A stretch of DNA of 64,000 nucleotides, from NCBI RefSeq assembly GCF_018476885.1, contig NZ_JAHCVJ010000004.1, positions 248,001 to 312,000 of the forward strand, given 5' to 3'. Source of the DNA: Geoanaerobacter pelophilus. Its GTDB lineage: Bacteria > Desulfobacterota > Desulfuromonadia > Geobacterales > DSM-12255. Shown piece after piece: positions 16,364-26,776 of this stretch. Both the position numbers and the translations under genes were made by a program. Every line of letters begins with the position of its first letter. Positions within the stretch are counted from its first letter, which is position 1. The notes beneath the pieces are model-generated. The model had not been told where the DNA came from and did not search any database. It saw only the letters and a list, made by a program, of their open reading frames with translations.

Positions 16364-19300
16364 CTACTCTTCCCATTTAAACTCGGTGGCCGGAGCAGGT
16401 TCAGCAGGCGAGGCATTGCTGGTAGCTGCTTTACCGCGGCTGGCAGCCTGCCGGATCGAGTCAAACAGGTGCTCCAGTGCGATCCGGTTCTGGGCTTCGG
16501 CTACGGAGACGCTCAAGTCGCGGATGCCGAAAAAGTTGGTATGGGATATGTCCAGGGTCTCAAATGAGAGATAGCCGTCGGCCAAGGCTGCTTTGACTTC
16601 ACCCCTGTCGTATGGACGATCGTCACGAAAGAAAAATCCTTGGAGATTTTTCCCGGCCAGCTTTTGCAGAAACTCCCTGCTGACCAGCATCTTTTCACCC
16701 TCACCTTCGCGTGCCCGGAAATAGGTGAAGCCATTCATGGCCTTAAGCCCGCCACCACCCCCGTCAAGCTCGACAATGCCATCGATGCGGCCAGAAACAT
16801 ACCCCTTGATTTTGGGGAAAAGCGCGCATAACTGCTGGAGACTCAGGCCGTTGACCGTAACCTCTCCGCCATAAGCTACCCCTCCTGCCAGGTTTAGATA
16901 GCCGGTGCCGAGCAGTGAGCCGGAACTGAGCGATGATGTTAGAGACAAGAGATCGGTCACACCGTTTGCCGCCTTGAGAAAGGCCGTTGTCTCGCCCAGT
17001 TCCAGAGGACCAAAGCTGATCTTGCTGACGGTCAATTTTGAAGCATCAGCGACAGGTTTGATGAACTTTCGGAGACGTTGGTCAAACTCTTCCCGCCTGA
17101 AGGCAGGCCTTTGCTGTGGGCTTTTGCTTCTAGCCGCAAGATCGACAGCAAGCGGTATTAAGCCGTTAATCCCTGAAATTTTTACATGTTGCGCGGCAGC
17201 GTCGATTCCCGCATTCTCCAGATGGATAGCCCCGGCAAACTGTTGCTGCCCATTCCGCAACGTTAATTTACCGTCGACGCCCATTTCTCCCGACAGTGCC
17301 GCTTCCTGCAGCAGCCGTGGCAGAGAGTTGGCAAGAGGGTCAGCTATTTTAGCCAGAGGAGTGCGGTTGAGCTTACAAATGATTTCGCCATAACGTGTTG
17401 GCGCAAACGGGTCGTTGATTTCGCCTCCAAGCTGCACCCTGACACCCTCACCAACCGAGATCAGGGCGTCAGCGAGACTAACCTTCGACTTTGAAATTGT
17501 GCTATCGAATTGCAACCCGGCATTCTCTAGAAGACCTTTGCCTCCAGCCCCGACAACGGATATCCCGACCGCTTTACCTTGCAGCCGACAATTGATGTCT
17601 CTCTGCCCGGCAAAGCCTGAAGCGGCAAGATCCAAATAGCCGCCGGTAAGTGCAGCGCTCGCCTTTTTATCCAATAACTGTGACATTTGCACCAGCTCTG
17701 CCTGTTTCAAGGCCAGATTGAACCTGACCCCATCGCTGACCGCCTGCGGGTTAAGGACAAAACCGCCGGCAAGGGTTCCTCCCAATGCCTTTCCAGCTAT
17801 CATGCCGTTCCAGGCAGATTGAGAGAAGGTTAGTTTAACTTCCGGAGCGCCGAGCTCCTTGCCGCGCCACACAACCTGTCTGGCCGAGATTCCGGCAGTA
17901 CCTTCAATAGCGAGGCCTGATCCGCCAGCAAAGTAGCTGCCGCTCACCACTCCTGATACTCCGGTCAGCTCTGCTTGCCCATGCCGGATGTCTGCCCCGC
18001 TCAGCTGCAGTTGCAGCGGATAACCGGCCGGCCTCGCTATTCCGCCTTTTCTGGGAAGTGCAATTGCCAGCTCGGCAACCCTGACAACCGAGTCGCCAAA
18101 CCTCATCTCGCTCTTTTCAACATAGAGCATATTTTCCGCTACCCTGAAGTCAAAACGCCCCCCCGCTGCAGCACCCTTAAAGGAAGCCTTGTCAATCCTG
18201 GCGGTTCCGGCAGCGCTTAATTGCCCACCTGTTCGCCTCAATGAACTTTGCAACATCGCTTCGGCAACGGCAAACGGCTCGCTCCCCTTGCGGCCCTTCA
18301 GTCCCCTTAGCTGCAATGCCGCCGAGCCGGCAAAATCGGAGAAACCGGCCCCGGATAGTGTCAGCGAACCCTTTGCTGTTCCCGCTTCCAGTTTTGAACC
18401 ATTAGCTCCAACCGCGGCATTCAGGGTAACCACACTGGTTTCAGGCAGCTGCAGCGTAACTGCCAACGGCTCCTTATCCAGCGGCCGGAAACTTCCTCCA
18501 CCTTGCAGCGAGATCCCTAAGACCCGTGCCGACACCTTCGGCAACGCAACCAATTGCGGCTTCATACTGCGGGAGAACTGAATCGTAAAAGGTGCGTTGA
18601 CCGTTTCCAGCACTGTGTTCTCTCTGCTATTCTCCTGTAACAGTTTGCCCCTTGCGGCAAAACCATCTGCGAGAGCCGCCAGTACGATGTCGCCATTGAC
18701 CCCGCTCACCAGGTTTCTGTTGCCCCTAGTGAGCCTCAGGTCGCGCATCAGCAGGCTGCCGCTCAATGCGGTAACGCCGGTCTTAACCCCTCCTGCCAGC
18801 TTGATCTTTTCGGATTTGACCATTCCTCCCAGGGTGGTACCCCCCCGGCCCATTCCGGGGAGAATCCCTGCAAACCCGTTCAGGTCAACCTTGTCGATCC
18901 CTAGATCAAGATTGAATTGCATGCCGCTCTTCAGGCTGTCAAGCCTACCACTAGCACGCAGCGACAGCATCTCGTCTATTTTGCAGGTGATATTTTCCAG
19001 CCTGCAGCTGTCGCCCTTGATATTATAAGCGGCAGCTACTGTCATGGTGCCGGAAAACTTCCCTTCCCTTCCCTCACGGTTCCTAACCTTCAGGTGACTG
19101 AATGCAGCAGCGGCATTGGCCTGCACCACGCCATGCTGCAGGCCAAGTTTCACCTGCAGCTTGCCGTTACCGCCGCTGCAGCGAAATCCGCCTGTGTTTA
19201 ACGCTCCGACATAGTGATCAAGGTTAAGAGACGGCGCAGATAACGAAAAATCCAGCCGCGGGGCGTTGCCCAAGCGAAAACTTCCTTCACCCAGATAGCG

Positions 19301-19900
19301 GTTGCCGGCGGCATCATCAAAGGCCAGGGAAGCGCTGGAATCAGCCGATCCTTTGGTCGCAAGGTTTTTCAGCCTGAACGATAGCCCCGTGATCCCTTTG
19401 CCGTTGACCAGGAAATCTCCGTTATTGATTTTCAGGTCTTTTATCGACAACTCGGTTGCACCTTTGCCACCACTGAAGCGTTTGCGGATAGGATCAATAT
19501 TCCACCCGCCATCAGCCTGTTTTTGCAGGTTAAGCTTTATCCCATCTACGGTAAATGTTCCAAGGGCGCGCCGGCCACGCAAAAGCTGAGTCCAGCCGGG
19601 TGAGATCGAAAGGGTATTGATCGTCAGAAGCGGCGACCCTGTATGGCCGACAGGGTTGCCGACCCTGACGCCGGTGAGCATCAGGGTATCACCGCGCAGC
19701 TGGATGCCGACAATTTGGGTGGGAAGAGCAAGCTTATTGGTTAGCAGAGAAGAGATCCTGGCGGCAGCGGCAGGTGAAGCCAGGTAGGTTTTTGTGGTGA
19801 CGACAGCACATAGAACAAGGACAAACAGAGTCAACACCAAACCAGACAGCACCTTGCAGGCAAAATATATTTTGTTTGCCTTCGGCACCGCCCCGGTCAT
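16364..19900 (-). CDS. ydbH: YdbH-like AsmA-superfamily intermembrane transport protein
   Basis: 1178 residues, longer than E. coli YdbH (about 880). One N-terminal membrane segment (about 15-37) is followed by a very long beta-rich periplasmic region of AsmA/TamB/YhdP type, with repeated LxGxxxxxNP-like strands, and a C-terminal region around 1060-1150 that matches YdbH proteins. Such proteins form a groove that bridges the envelope and moves phospholipid towards the outer membrane. The linked DUF1318 gene supports YdbH rather than another AsmA relative. Translation starts at an ATG after an AGGGGGAA ribosome binding site. Confidence 0.82.
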   Translation of the reverse strand: MTGAVPKANKIYFACKVLSGLVLTLFVLVLCAVVTTKTYLASPAAAARISSLLTNKLALPTQIVGIQLRGDTLMLTGVRVGNPVGHTGSPLLTINTLSISPGWTQLLRGRRALGTFTVDGIKLNLQKQADGGWNIDPIRKRFSGGKGATELSIKDLKINNGDFLVNGKGITGLSFRLKNLATKGSADSSASLAFDDAAGNRYLGEGSFRLGNAPRLDFSLSAPSLNLDHYVGALNTGGFRCSGGNGKLQVKLGLQHGVVQANAAAAFSHLKVRNREGREGKFSGTMTVAAAYNIKGDSCRLENITCKIDEMLSLRASGRLDSLKSGMQFNLDLGIDKVDLNGFAGILPGMGRGGTTLGGMVKSEKIKLAGGVKTGVTALSGSLLMRDLRLTRGNRNLVSGVNGDIVLAALADGFAARGKLLQENSRENTVLETVNAPFTIQFSRSMKPQLVALPKVSARVLGISLQGGGSFRPLDKEPLAVTLQLPETSVVTLNAAVGANGSKLEAGTAKGSLTLSGAGFSDFAGSAALQLRGLKGRKGSEPFAVAEAMLQSSLRRTGGQLSAAGTARIDKASFKGAAAGGRFDFRVAENMLYVEKSEMRFGDSVVRVAELAIALPRKGGIARPAGYPLQLQLSGADIRHGQAELTGVSGVVSGSYFAGGSGLAIEGTAGISARQVVWRGKELGAPEVKLTFSQSAWNGMIAGKALGGTLAGGFVLNPQAVSDGVRFNLALKQAELVQMSQLLDKKASAALTGGYLDLAASGFAGQRDINCRLQGKAVGISVVGAGGKGLLENAGLQFDSTISKSKVSLADALISVGEGVRVQLGGEINDPFAPTRYGEIICKLNRTPLAKIADPLANSLPRLLQEAALSGEMGVDGKLTLRNGQQQFAGAIHLENAGIDAAAQHVKISGINGLIPLAVDLAARSKSPQQRPAFRREEFDQRLRKFIKPVADASKLTVSKISFGPLELGETTAFLKAANGVTDLLSLTSSLSSGSLLGTGYLNLAGGVAYGGEVTVNGLSLQQLCALFPKIKGYVSGRIDGIVELDGGGGGLKAMNGFTYFRAREGEGEKMLVSREFLQKLAGKNLQGFFFRDDRPYDRGEVKAALADGYLSFETLDISHTNFFGIRDLSVSVAEAQNRIALEHLFDSIRQAASRGKAATSNASPAEPAPATEFKWEE

Positions 19901-20421
19901 GACCGTTCCCCCTTGTCCATAGAGAAACTTTATCCGGGAAACTTACTTTTTACAATGCCCTGGTTAGCAACAGTCACTCGACCGTCATACCTGGGCGGCG
20001 TATCAGTACGAGTCGCTCAGCTTCCACCCCATATTGCGCAAGCAATATGAATGAGATTTGCCACCGCTAAGAGCTGTAAGCAAGCACTACCTTTTATCAT
20101 TAAATTGACTTTGAGAGCGCTTTCCACGACTGCTGTTGATAACTCACGGTTACCTGTGGATAATACCCAAAAAGGTGCCGTAACTCTCGGGGCTTTTCCG
20201 ACTTGCTCAGAGAATAGGCGGCGCCTGTAACTTGCTGTTATTCCGTGTCAATACATATTCGGAATTGTATGCAATTGCGTCAAAATACTAACAGACAGAG
20301 CGGGGTTGTAATAAAGTGTAAGTAGTTGATAACTTCTGTATGGAGCATGACTTTAACCTTCACAATTCCAACCTGTAAATCACCCGTCATTGCGCTCAGG
20401 GCCAATTATCCGGACTGTAAT
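19901..20421. other. 521-base intergenic region with palindrome and DnaA-box-like sites
   Basis: No gene is visible. It holds a perfect hairpin ATATTGC-GCAA-GCAATAT (20031-20048), an exact DnaA-box sequence TGTGGATAA (20155-20163) and a near match TGTTGATAA (20134-20142). The promoter for ydbH should lie in the first part. No AT-rich unwinding region or replication genes accompany the boxes. Confidence 0.5.
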
Positions 20422-22878
20422 TCACAGAATTGCTCGCGCAAACACCTCAGTTTCTCCGGGAATTACCTGATTAAGTGGGAGATTGCCCTTCTTGATCCAT
20501 TTCTCGAGCACCTGGCGCAATTCATCTTTATTGACCGGTTTTGCCAGATAGTCATTCATGCCCGCGAACAAGCACTTTTCACGATCACCAGTCATCGCGC
20601 TTGCGGTCATGGCAATGATCGGCACGGCGTGATCCTTCACCTTCGAGTTCCCATCCCGTATCATGCCAGTCGCCTCATAGCCGTCCAGTTCTGGCATAAG
20701 ACAATCCATCAGCACCAGGTCATAATGCCTCAACTCCAAAGCTTTGATTGCCTCCAGCCCGTTTTTTACAGCATCCGAAGCGTAGCCGAGTTTGTTCAGT
20801 AAACTTTGGGCGACTTTTTGGTTCACTAAATTATCTTCCACAAGAAGAATCAGAGAACAGAGTAAAGTCGTTTCTGCCCTTGGATCCTTAGTCACAACTA
20901 GTGTCTGGCAGGAGCCTTCTGCGAAAGCGCGCCCGAGAGCCGAACGCAGGCTATCACGAAGATGCAATTGACGCACTGGCTTCGACAGATAGCCGGCAAA
21001 GCCAATCTCGTTCAACATAGCTGCCTCGCCGCGCTGACCGAGCGATGTCACCATTATCAGGATCGTATTCTGCAATAATGGATCTGATTTGATGCGGCGG
21101 CCAAGCTCCACCCCATCCATTAGAGGCATCTGCTGGTCGAGCAGCGCTATGTGGAAAGGACTGCCCTGCTCGACAGCATCGCTCATCAGAGTTAATGCAG
21201 CATTCCCATCCCCTATCGTTACGCAGTGGCACCCCCAATGCTTCAGCAAAACGTCCATCAGCTTCAGGTTGGTGGCATTGTCATCCACTACCAGTATCCG
21301 TGTCCCCGCTATATCAGCAGCTGCGTTCAGGAAGCGATCCGCGGCTTCAGCCTGTTTTTCAAAGCGGGAGGTGAACCAAAAACTTGATCCTTTACCCTCA
21401 ACACTCTCCACGCCGATCTCTCCACCCATCATCTCGGCAAGCTGCTTACAGATAGAGAGTCCAAGTCCGGTGCCACCGTATTTTCGTGTGGTTGTACCGT
21501 CAACCTGGGTAAATGGACTGAAAATGGCCTCGAGCCTGGACTCTGGGATACCTATTCCGGTATCGCTGACCCTAAAACGGATAACGGCAGATCTACTGTC
21601 TTCTGAATCCAGCGAGGCATTGATAAGGACATCGCCGCTATGAGTGAACTTGATACCATTACCGGCAAGGTTGAGAATAATCTGCCGCACCCTGCCAGGG
21701 TCACCCTTTAGCAACGAAGGGACTGTTGGGTCTATCTGGCAGACAAGTTCTATTCCCGCTTCTGAAGCGCGGACAGCCAGTAAATCGGCAGTATCTTCAA
21801 GTGTTGCCCGCAGATCAAAGTCGATAGATTCCAACTCCAGTTTGCCTGCCTCGTTTTTCGAGAAATCCAAGATGTCGTCGATCAGTACTAAGAGATTTTC
21901 CCCACTTTTTCTGACAATTTCCGCATATTCGCGTTGTTCATCATTAAGATCCGTATCCAGCAAAAGACCGGTCATCCCGATAACGCCATTCATTGGGGTA
22001 CGAATCTCATGGCTCATATTGGCGAGAAATTCGCTTTTGGCGCGATTGGCCGATTCTGCCGAGTTTCGCGCTTCCTTGATATCAACGATCAGATCCTTCA
22101 TTACCTGTAACAGGCGGCGAGTTTCATCATTGCCAACTGCTTCGAGCTTTGCCATGTCTGGCCGGTCGTCTGCCAAATTGCAAGCAATCTGCAAGGCTTG
22201 TTGTAGTGGTCGATTGATCCTTCTGGCAGCATACAGGGAATAAAGAATAATGAGGCCGGCAAGTATTAGCCCAATTTCAATTACCTGATGGCGAATGGTT
22301 GTTGCCTTGGTATGCACATCTTCTATGTAGATGCCGGTTCCAATCACCCATCCCCACGGCTTAAACAGCTGGATACGCGACATCTTGGGTATCGGGACCG
22401 TGCTGTTGGGGCGCGGCCACTGATAAGCAACAAAACCTTCCCCTTGAGCCCCCACAAGTTCATTCATTTTGACAAACACTCTCTGGCCTGAAGCATCCAG
22501 ATGATTTGCCAGAGGGTGATTTTCAAGTTCAGGGTGAGTGGGATGCATTATCATTTTCGGCTCAAGGTCATGAACCCAGAAATAGTCATTTTCTCCATAC
22601 CTGAGATTGCGGAGTTCCTGGAGCGATGCGTGTTGCGCCTTTTCTTTACTCTGTTCTCCCTGCTCAGCCAGCTTGTCCTGTCGAGCCATAACGGAGGTAG
22701 CGACCTCGACAAGTCTTTTTGCCGCATCCATTCTTTCACGCAACAGTTGTTTTTCATAAACAGGGATCAGGAAGAAATAAACAGCGCATATGCAAGTGGC
22801 CAAAATAACGAGCGATACACTGAGAATTTTCGAGAAGACGTTCCAGTTACGAAGGCTGAGATACTTTTTCAATGTCAT
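20422..22878 (-). CDS. Hybrid sensor histidine kinase (Cache-HisKA-HATPase-REC-REC)
   Basis: 818 residues in the inner membrane. A transmembrane helix (17-40), a periplasmic single-Cache sensor (about 42-190), a second helix (200-217), a HisKA domain with phospho-acceptor His290 in [12 protein letters not shown], an HATPase domain ([16 protein letters not shown]) and two receiver domains with acceptors Asp581 (LLDQQMP) and Asp725 (LMDCLMP). There is no output domain, so phosphate must pass to another protein. The sensor module closely resembles that of the divergent chemoreceptor at 23205; for example both contain DLEPKM followed by MHP and a WVIG(T/S)GIY ending. Both may therefore respond to the same small molecule. 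Confidence 0.92.
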   Translation of the reverse strand: MTLKKYLSLRNWNVFSKILSVSLVILATCICAVYFFLIPVYEKQLLRERMDAAKRLVEVATSVMARQDKLAEQGEQSKEKAQHASLQELRNLRYGENDYFWVHDLEPKMIMHPTHPELENHPLANHLDASGQRVFVKMNELVGAQGEGFVAYQWPRPNSTVPIPKMSRIQLFKPWGWVIGTGIYIEDVHTKATTIRHQVIEIGLILAGLIILYSLYAARRINRPLQQALQIACNLADDRPDMAKLEAVGNDETRRLLQVMKDLIVDIKEARNSAESANRAKSEFLANMSHEIRTPMNGVIGMTGLLLDTDLNDEQREYAEIVRKSGENLLVLIDDILDFSKNEAGKLELESIDFDLRATLEDTADLLAVRASEAGIELVCQIDPTVPSLLKGDPGRVRQIILNLAGNGIKFTHSGDVLINASLDSEDSRSAVIRFRVSDTGIGIPESRLEAIFSPFTQVDGTTTRKYGGTGLGLSICKQLAEMMGGEIGVESVEGKGSSFWFTSRFEKQAEAADRFLNAAADIAGTRILVVDDNATNLKLMDVLLKHWGCHCVTIGDGNAALTLMSDAVEQGSPFHIALLDQQMPLMDGVELGRRIKSDPLLQNTILIMVTSLGQRGEAAMLNEIGFAGYLSKPVRQLHLRDSLRSALGRAFAEGSCQTLVVTKDPRAETTLLCSLILLVEDNLVNQKVAQSLLNKLGYASDAVKNGLEAIKALELRHYDLVLMDCLMPELDGYEATGMIRDGNSKVKDHAVPIIAMTASAMTGDREKCLFAGMNDYLAKPVNKDELRQVLEKWIKKGNLPLNQVIPGETEVFARAIL

Positions 22879-23204
22879 TAAATCTCCTCATAAAATCATC
22901 AGCCAGGAGCTTGGAACTGCTCAGAATTGCCGCAAGTACCAATTAGCGGACAAGATTCATCTATCCACATACTCCAAGGTTTTCTTTGTAATCGACACCA
23001 GCACCCTAAACTTAAACCAAGTCAACCATCGCAACGCCCTTAACTGGCGCCCTTTGACCAAATATCAGCTTTCACACACTTTCTTACATTAACTTACAAC
23101 CATTAAAGACGGCAAATCAAATACCGATTAAGAGTTAAAACTTTAGATAAATAGGTAGCTGCTATTCATTGGCTACTAGCGCATACAAATCATGGAGGCA
23201 ATAA
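22879..23204. other. Divergent promoter region between kinase and chemoreceptor
   Basis: 326 AT-rich bases without a gene, separating two divergently read sensor genes. The receptor side carries a sigma-28 promoter candidate, listed separately. No clear promoter was picked for the kinase. Confidence 0.6.
23104..23130 (+). promoter_or_regulatory. Sigma-28 (FliA) promoter for the chemoreceptor
   Basis: TAAA (23104-23107), exactly 15 bases, then ACCGATTA (23123-23130), compared with the sigma-28 consensus TAAA-N15-GCCGATAA. It is 75 bases before the chemoreceptor start. Chemotaxis genes are classical targets of this flagellar sigma factor. Confidence 0.6.
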
Positions 23205-25316
23205 ATGGAACAGCTCAGATTCAAAAACTGGAAAATCCTTTCCAAAATACTCAGTATTTCTATTGTCACCATTGTGCTTTTCATGTCCGGAATTCTCTTT
23301 TATTTTCTGCCTCTTGTAGAAAAAAACATGATGGCGGAAAAGATCGATGCCACCCGGAATGTAGTTGAAGTAGCCTACAAGACCATAGAAGGATATCAGG
23401 CTAAGGTGAAGAGCGGAGAACTTAAAGTCGGAGATGCGCAAAAGGCGGCGCTCAACGCTATTAAGGCCCTGCGGTACAAGGGCAGCGAGTATTTCTGGAT
23501 TAACGACCTTGAGCCGAAAATGGTTATGCATCCAATCAAGCCGGAAATGGACGGCAAAAGCCTGGCAGACACCAAGGACCCCAACGGAAAGAGGCTTTTT
23601 GTAGAGATGGCCGCGTTGGCAAAGGACAAGGGCGAGGGCCAGATCGACTATATGTGGCCTAAAGAAGGCTCGAGCAAACCGGTTTCCAAGGTTTCATACG
23701 TTAAATTGGTTAAGGATTGGAACTGGGTCATCGGCAGTGGCATCTACGTGGATGATGTCCAGACCGAAATGGCCAGGATGAAATGGCGGATTATTATCGG
23801 CGCGACAGTTGGTGCCGTTCTGATCTTTTGTTTTGCCTTTTATGTCGCCAGAAAGGTTAAAACCGCCGTGGGCACTGCCGTCACTCTGGCAGAAAGCATA
23901 GCTGCCGGCGATTTAAGCGTTTCGGTCAAGATCGATTCGCATGATGAAACCGGTCAGTTGCTTAGCTCCATGCAGAATATGGTGGAAAGCCTCAAATCTA
24001 TCATGAAGGATATTGACGTACTTTCCGTAGCTGCGGTAAACGGCAAGCTCGATACCAGGGCCGACGCTTCGAAACATCACGGTGAATTTGCCCATATTGT
24101 CGACGGGATCAACAAGACTCTTGATGCGGTAATCGGACCGCTCAACATCGCGGCTGAGTATGTTGAGCGAATAGCCCAGGGCGATATCCCCGGCAAAATC
24201 GTCGATAACTACAACGGTGATTTCAACGAGATAAAAATCAATTTAAATATGCTGATCGATGCAATGAACGTTATCTCAAATGTGGCTAAAGAAATAGCAA
24301 ACGGCAACCTGATGGTAGAAGTGCAGGAACGTTCGGCTCAGGATGATCTCATGAACTCCCTGGCCGCAATGACAAGCAAGCTTTCTGAAGTGATGGCTAA
24401 TGTCAAGATTGCCGCCGATAATGTTGCTGCAGGCAGCCAGCAGCTTTCAGCCAGTTCCGAACAAATGTCCCAGGGGGCCAGCGAACAGGCTGCGGCAGCC
24501 GAAGAAGCGTCATCAAGCATGGAGGAAATGGCCTCAAATATTCGCCAAAACGCAGACAATGCCCTTCAGACAGAAAAAATTGCCACTAAGTCCGCTGATG
24601 ACGCCATTGAAGGGGGTAAATCCGTTGAACAAACCGTCATCGCTATGAAGGAGATCGCAGACAAGATTTCAATAATCGAAGAAATTGCTCGGCAGACCAA
24701 CATGCTGGCACTGAACGCCGCTATTGAGGCGGCACGAGCCGGGGAGCATGGAAAAGGCTTTGCAGTTGTTGCCTCTGAAGTCAGGAAATTGGCCGAGCGA
24801 AGCCAGGCTGCGGCTGGTGAAATTTCCGAGCTCTCGGCATCCAGCCTTAAGGTTGCCGAACGGGCCGGCGAGATGCTGGTGATGATGGTTCCTGATATCC
24901 AGAAAACTGCCGGATTGGTACAGGAGATTACCGCTGCCAGCAGGGAACAGGATACTGGCGCAGAGCAAATCAACAAGTCAATTCAGCAATTGGATCAGGT
25001 TATTCAGCAGAACGCCTCGGTTTCCGAAGAGATTGCCTCAACCGCTGAAGAGCTTTCCAGCCAAGCTGAACAGCTCCAGGAGAGTATTGCTTTCTTCAGG
25101 ATTGACCAGTCAGCGGCCAGAGCTACGACCAATGATACCCTCAGCAAAGGAGCTAAACCGAAAAAACCGAACCAGAAGATCAAAAACCTGACCCACGCCA
25201 AGGCCAATGGTTACGGAGGCAACGCAGTTCTCTTGAAAAAAGCGGTAAATGCCGAGGGGTTTGGTATAGATTTGAGTATAAGCGATAAAATTGACAACGA
25301 ATTCGAGAAGTTTTAA
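23205..25316 (+). CDS. Methyl-accepting chemotaxis protein with Cache sensor
   Basis: 703 residues. Transmembrane helix (15-37), periplasmic single-Cache domain (about 40-185), second helix (about 190-210), then HAMP-like linkers repeated up to three times (around 215-265, 285-335 and 340-390), and a long methyl-accepting coiled coil with the conserved hairpin tip [19 protein letters not shown] basic, flexible tail of about 60 residues follows, without an NWETF-type CheR pentapeptide. It signals to CheA/CheW and so steers motility. The ATG follows GGAGGC. The sensor is a close relative of that in the neighbouring kinase. Confidence 0.94.
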   Translation: MEQLRFKNWKILSKILSISIVTIVLFMSGILFYFLPLVEKNMMAEKIDATRNVVEVAYKTIEGYQAKVKSGELKVGDAQKAALNAIKALRYKGSEYFWINDLEPKMVMHPIKPEMDGKSLADTKDPNGKRLFVEMAALAKDKGEGQIDYMWPKEGSSKPVSKVSYVKLVKDWNWVIGSGIYVDDVQTEMARMKWRIIIGATVGAVLIFCFAFYVARKVKTAVGTAVTLAESIAAGDLSVSVKIDSHDETGQLLSSMQNMVESLKSIMKDIDVLSVAAVNGKLDTRADASKHHGEFAHIVDGINKTLDAVIGPLNIAAEYVERIAQGDIPGKIVDNYNGDFNEIKINLNMLIDAMNVISNVAKEIANGNLMVEVQERSAQDDLMNSLAAMTSKLSEVMANVKIAADNVAAGSQQLSASSEQMSQGASEQAAAAEEASSSMEEMASNIRQNADNALQTEKIATKSADDAIEGGKSVEQTVIAMKEIADKISIIEEIARQTNMLALNAAIEAARAGEHGKGFAVVASEVRKLAERSQAAAGEISELSASSLKVAERAGEMLVMMVPDIQKTAGLVQEITAASREQDTGAEQINKSIQQLDQVIQQNASVSEEIASTAEELSSQAEQLQESIAFFRIDQSAARATTNDTLSKGAKPKKPNQKIKNLTHAKANGYGGNAVLLKKAVNAEGFGIDLSISDKIDNEFEKF

Positions 25317-25329
25317 TAACCTAAAGAAT

Positions 25330-25374
25330 GCGTGAAGAAGTGGGCTTCTTGCTATTACAGCCCGCTCTTCGCGC
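25330..25374. terminator. Imperfect hairpin between convergent genes
   Basis: GCGTGAAGAAGTGGGC pairs imperfectly with GCCCGCTCTTCGCGC across a 14-base loop between the chemoreceptor and the diguanylate cyclase. No clear T run follows on the plus strand; the minus strand has ATTCTTT. Possibly a shared terminator. Confidence 0.4.
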
Positions 25375-25426
25375 ATGACGATATGCCTCCGTAGTAATCA
25401 TGCCCTAATGCTTCCTCGTGCGATTT

Positions 25427-26293
25427 TTAGGGACTAATTTCCTTGTACCGAAATGAGCCTTTTCCGCAGTTTTTAACCTCATACATCAGTTTGTCTGCCG
25501 CAGTGATCAGTTCGTCCAGAGATTGTTTGGACTCCAAACAGCAGACAACCCCGGCACTGAATGAAAGATCATAATTGAACGCTTGCATCCTTTGAGCTGC
25601 GGCATCAATGATTTTATTCATAATGAGAGAAATTGATTCAGAGGTAGTATCGGGGAAAAAAATCACGAATTCATCTCCGCCCAAACGTGCTGCTTTGTCG
25701 GTATTGCGGATCGTTGCCATTATTGAGTCGGCAAAATCCTTGAGAACGGTATCACCAACATCATGACCGTATTCATCATTAATCGTCTTGAAGTTGTCCA
25801 GATCGAGAAAAGCTAAGGCAAACGGAGCTTGCCGCCGCTTCATGATGCATAGGTAATTCTGGGCAACATCGTAGAATGAGCGGCTGTTCAGCAGACCGGT
25901 CAAATGATCGGTGCGGGACAAGAACTTCTCGTGCTCATACATAACTCTTGATTTGTGAATTATCACTGAGAACAGCCAGTAAAACCCTAAGTTGGTTAAG
26001 ATGTTGGATACCAGCGGGGCAAAGCCCATGACATTGTTCGATGTTGCCCAGATAAAGGCACAGAGTGACGACAACGTGAGAGCGGCATTAATTGAGACAT
26101 ACCAGGCGAAAAGACTTATGGGAATGAGGTAGAACAAGGAAAGGGAGAAGGAATTCCCGATTAGGTTATCTGCAATTCCTATGATAATGGTCAGTACCAT
26201 ACCCAGCGCGAGCAATTTCCCTGAGTTCAAGCTTTCAAGGAAATATAAGCATTCAATAACAATACATTTCTTTGCGCGCATAAAGCACCTCAC
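25427..26293 (-). CDS. Membrane-bound diguanylate cyclase (GGDEF)
   Basis: 288 residues. Residues 20-115 contain about four hydrophobic helices forming a membrane sensor of unknown type. The GGDEF domain (about 130-285) keeps the catalytic GGDEF motif and, five residues before it, RNTD, which matches the RxxD inhibitory site. The enzyme should therefore make cyclic di-GMP from two GTP and be product-inhibited. A second in-frame ATG four codons later is possible. It lies near a PilZ effector gene on the same strand, about 480 bases downstream of it. Confidence 0.9.
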   Translation of the reverse strand: MRCFMRAKKCIVIECLYFLESLNSGKLLALGMVLTIIIGIADNLIGNSFSLSLFYLIPISLFAWYVSINAALTLSSLCAFIWATSNNVMGFAPLVSNILTNLGFYWLFSVIIHKSRVMYEHEKFLSRTDHLTGLLNSRSFYDVAQNYLCIMKRRQAPFALAFLDLDNFKTINDEYGHDVGDTVLKDFADSIMATIRNTDKAARLGGDEFVIFFPDTTSESISLIMNKIIDAAAQRMQAFNYDLSFSAGVVCCLESKQSLDELITAADKLMYEVKNCGKGSFRYKEISP

Positions 26294-26419
26294 CTTACTG
26301 CACTATCAGCATATAGCATGCCTGCAACCGAACTCACCTCTCAACTACCCTCAATTACTGGGCTTATTAATTAACCAGACAAAAGCAGCCGTGAAATGCT
26401 TCTCTGATTAATACCTGCC

Positions 26420-26433
26420 GTGATGTGCATCAC
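26420..26433. promoter_or_regulatory. CRP/FNR-family binding site candidate
   Basis: GTGA-TGTGCA-TCAC is the symmetrical GTGA-N6-TCAC core recognised by CRP/FNR-superfamily regulators. It lies 127 bases upstream of the diguanylate cyclase start. Confidence 0.45.
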
Positions 26434-26563
26434 CAATGCAGCAGATTTTGCTACGAGCAATTACAGTCATTTCAGCGGATGCTGAGAAAATGGCGCAGAA
26501 AATGCCGGACAACAGATATGCACGTTACAGGTTGACGTTACTCAATCCGCGTGACACTAAAAC

Positions 26564-26592
26564 AAAAAGGGCTAGACATCGCTGCCTAACCC
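26564..26592 (-). terminator. Terminator with GNRA tetraloop after PilZ gene
   Basis: On the minus strand GGGTTAGGCA pairs with TGTCTAGCCC (two G-U pairs) around a GCGA tetraloop and is followed by TTTTTG. The wobble pairs form only in the minus-strand RNA, which fixes the direction. Confidence 0.75.
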
Positions 26593-26776
26593 CTCAATTT
26601 TTATTCTGCTTCAGTCTTAACGAAAGCAGAACCCTGCAATTCCTCAAAAATTAGCCAATTAGCAGATTACTCGTAATTTTTCCTTGGTTTAGAGAAACTT
26701 CTTGTTACCATACAGTGGCTTGCGTGGCTCAGGGCGAGAACAAAAGTTTTCCAGGGGTCTAATGCAAAACAGCGGG

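Larger units (their letters stand above)
26294..26776. other. Intergenic region between PilZ gene and diguanylate cyclase
   Basis: 483 bases without a gene. It contains the terminator of the PilZ gene (26564-26592) and a CRP/FNR-type site (26420-26433), both listed separately. Confidence 0.55.

Noticed and set aside
20134-20163. Possible replication origin because of DnaA boxes
   Set aside because: Only two boxes, no AT-rich repeats and no dnaA, dnaN or gidA neighbours.
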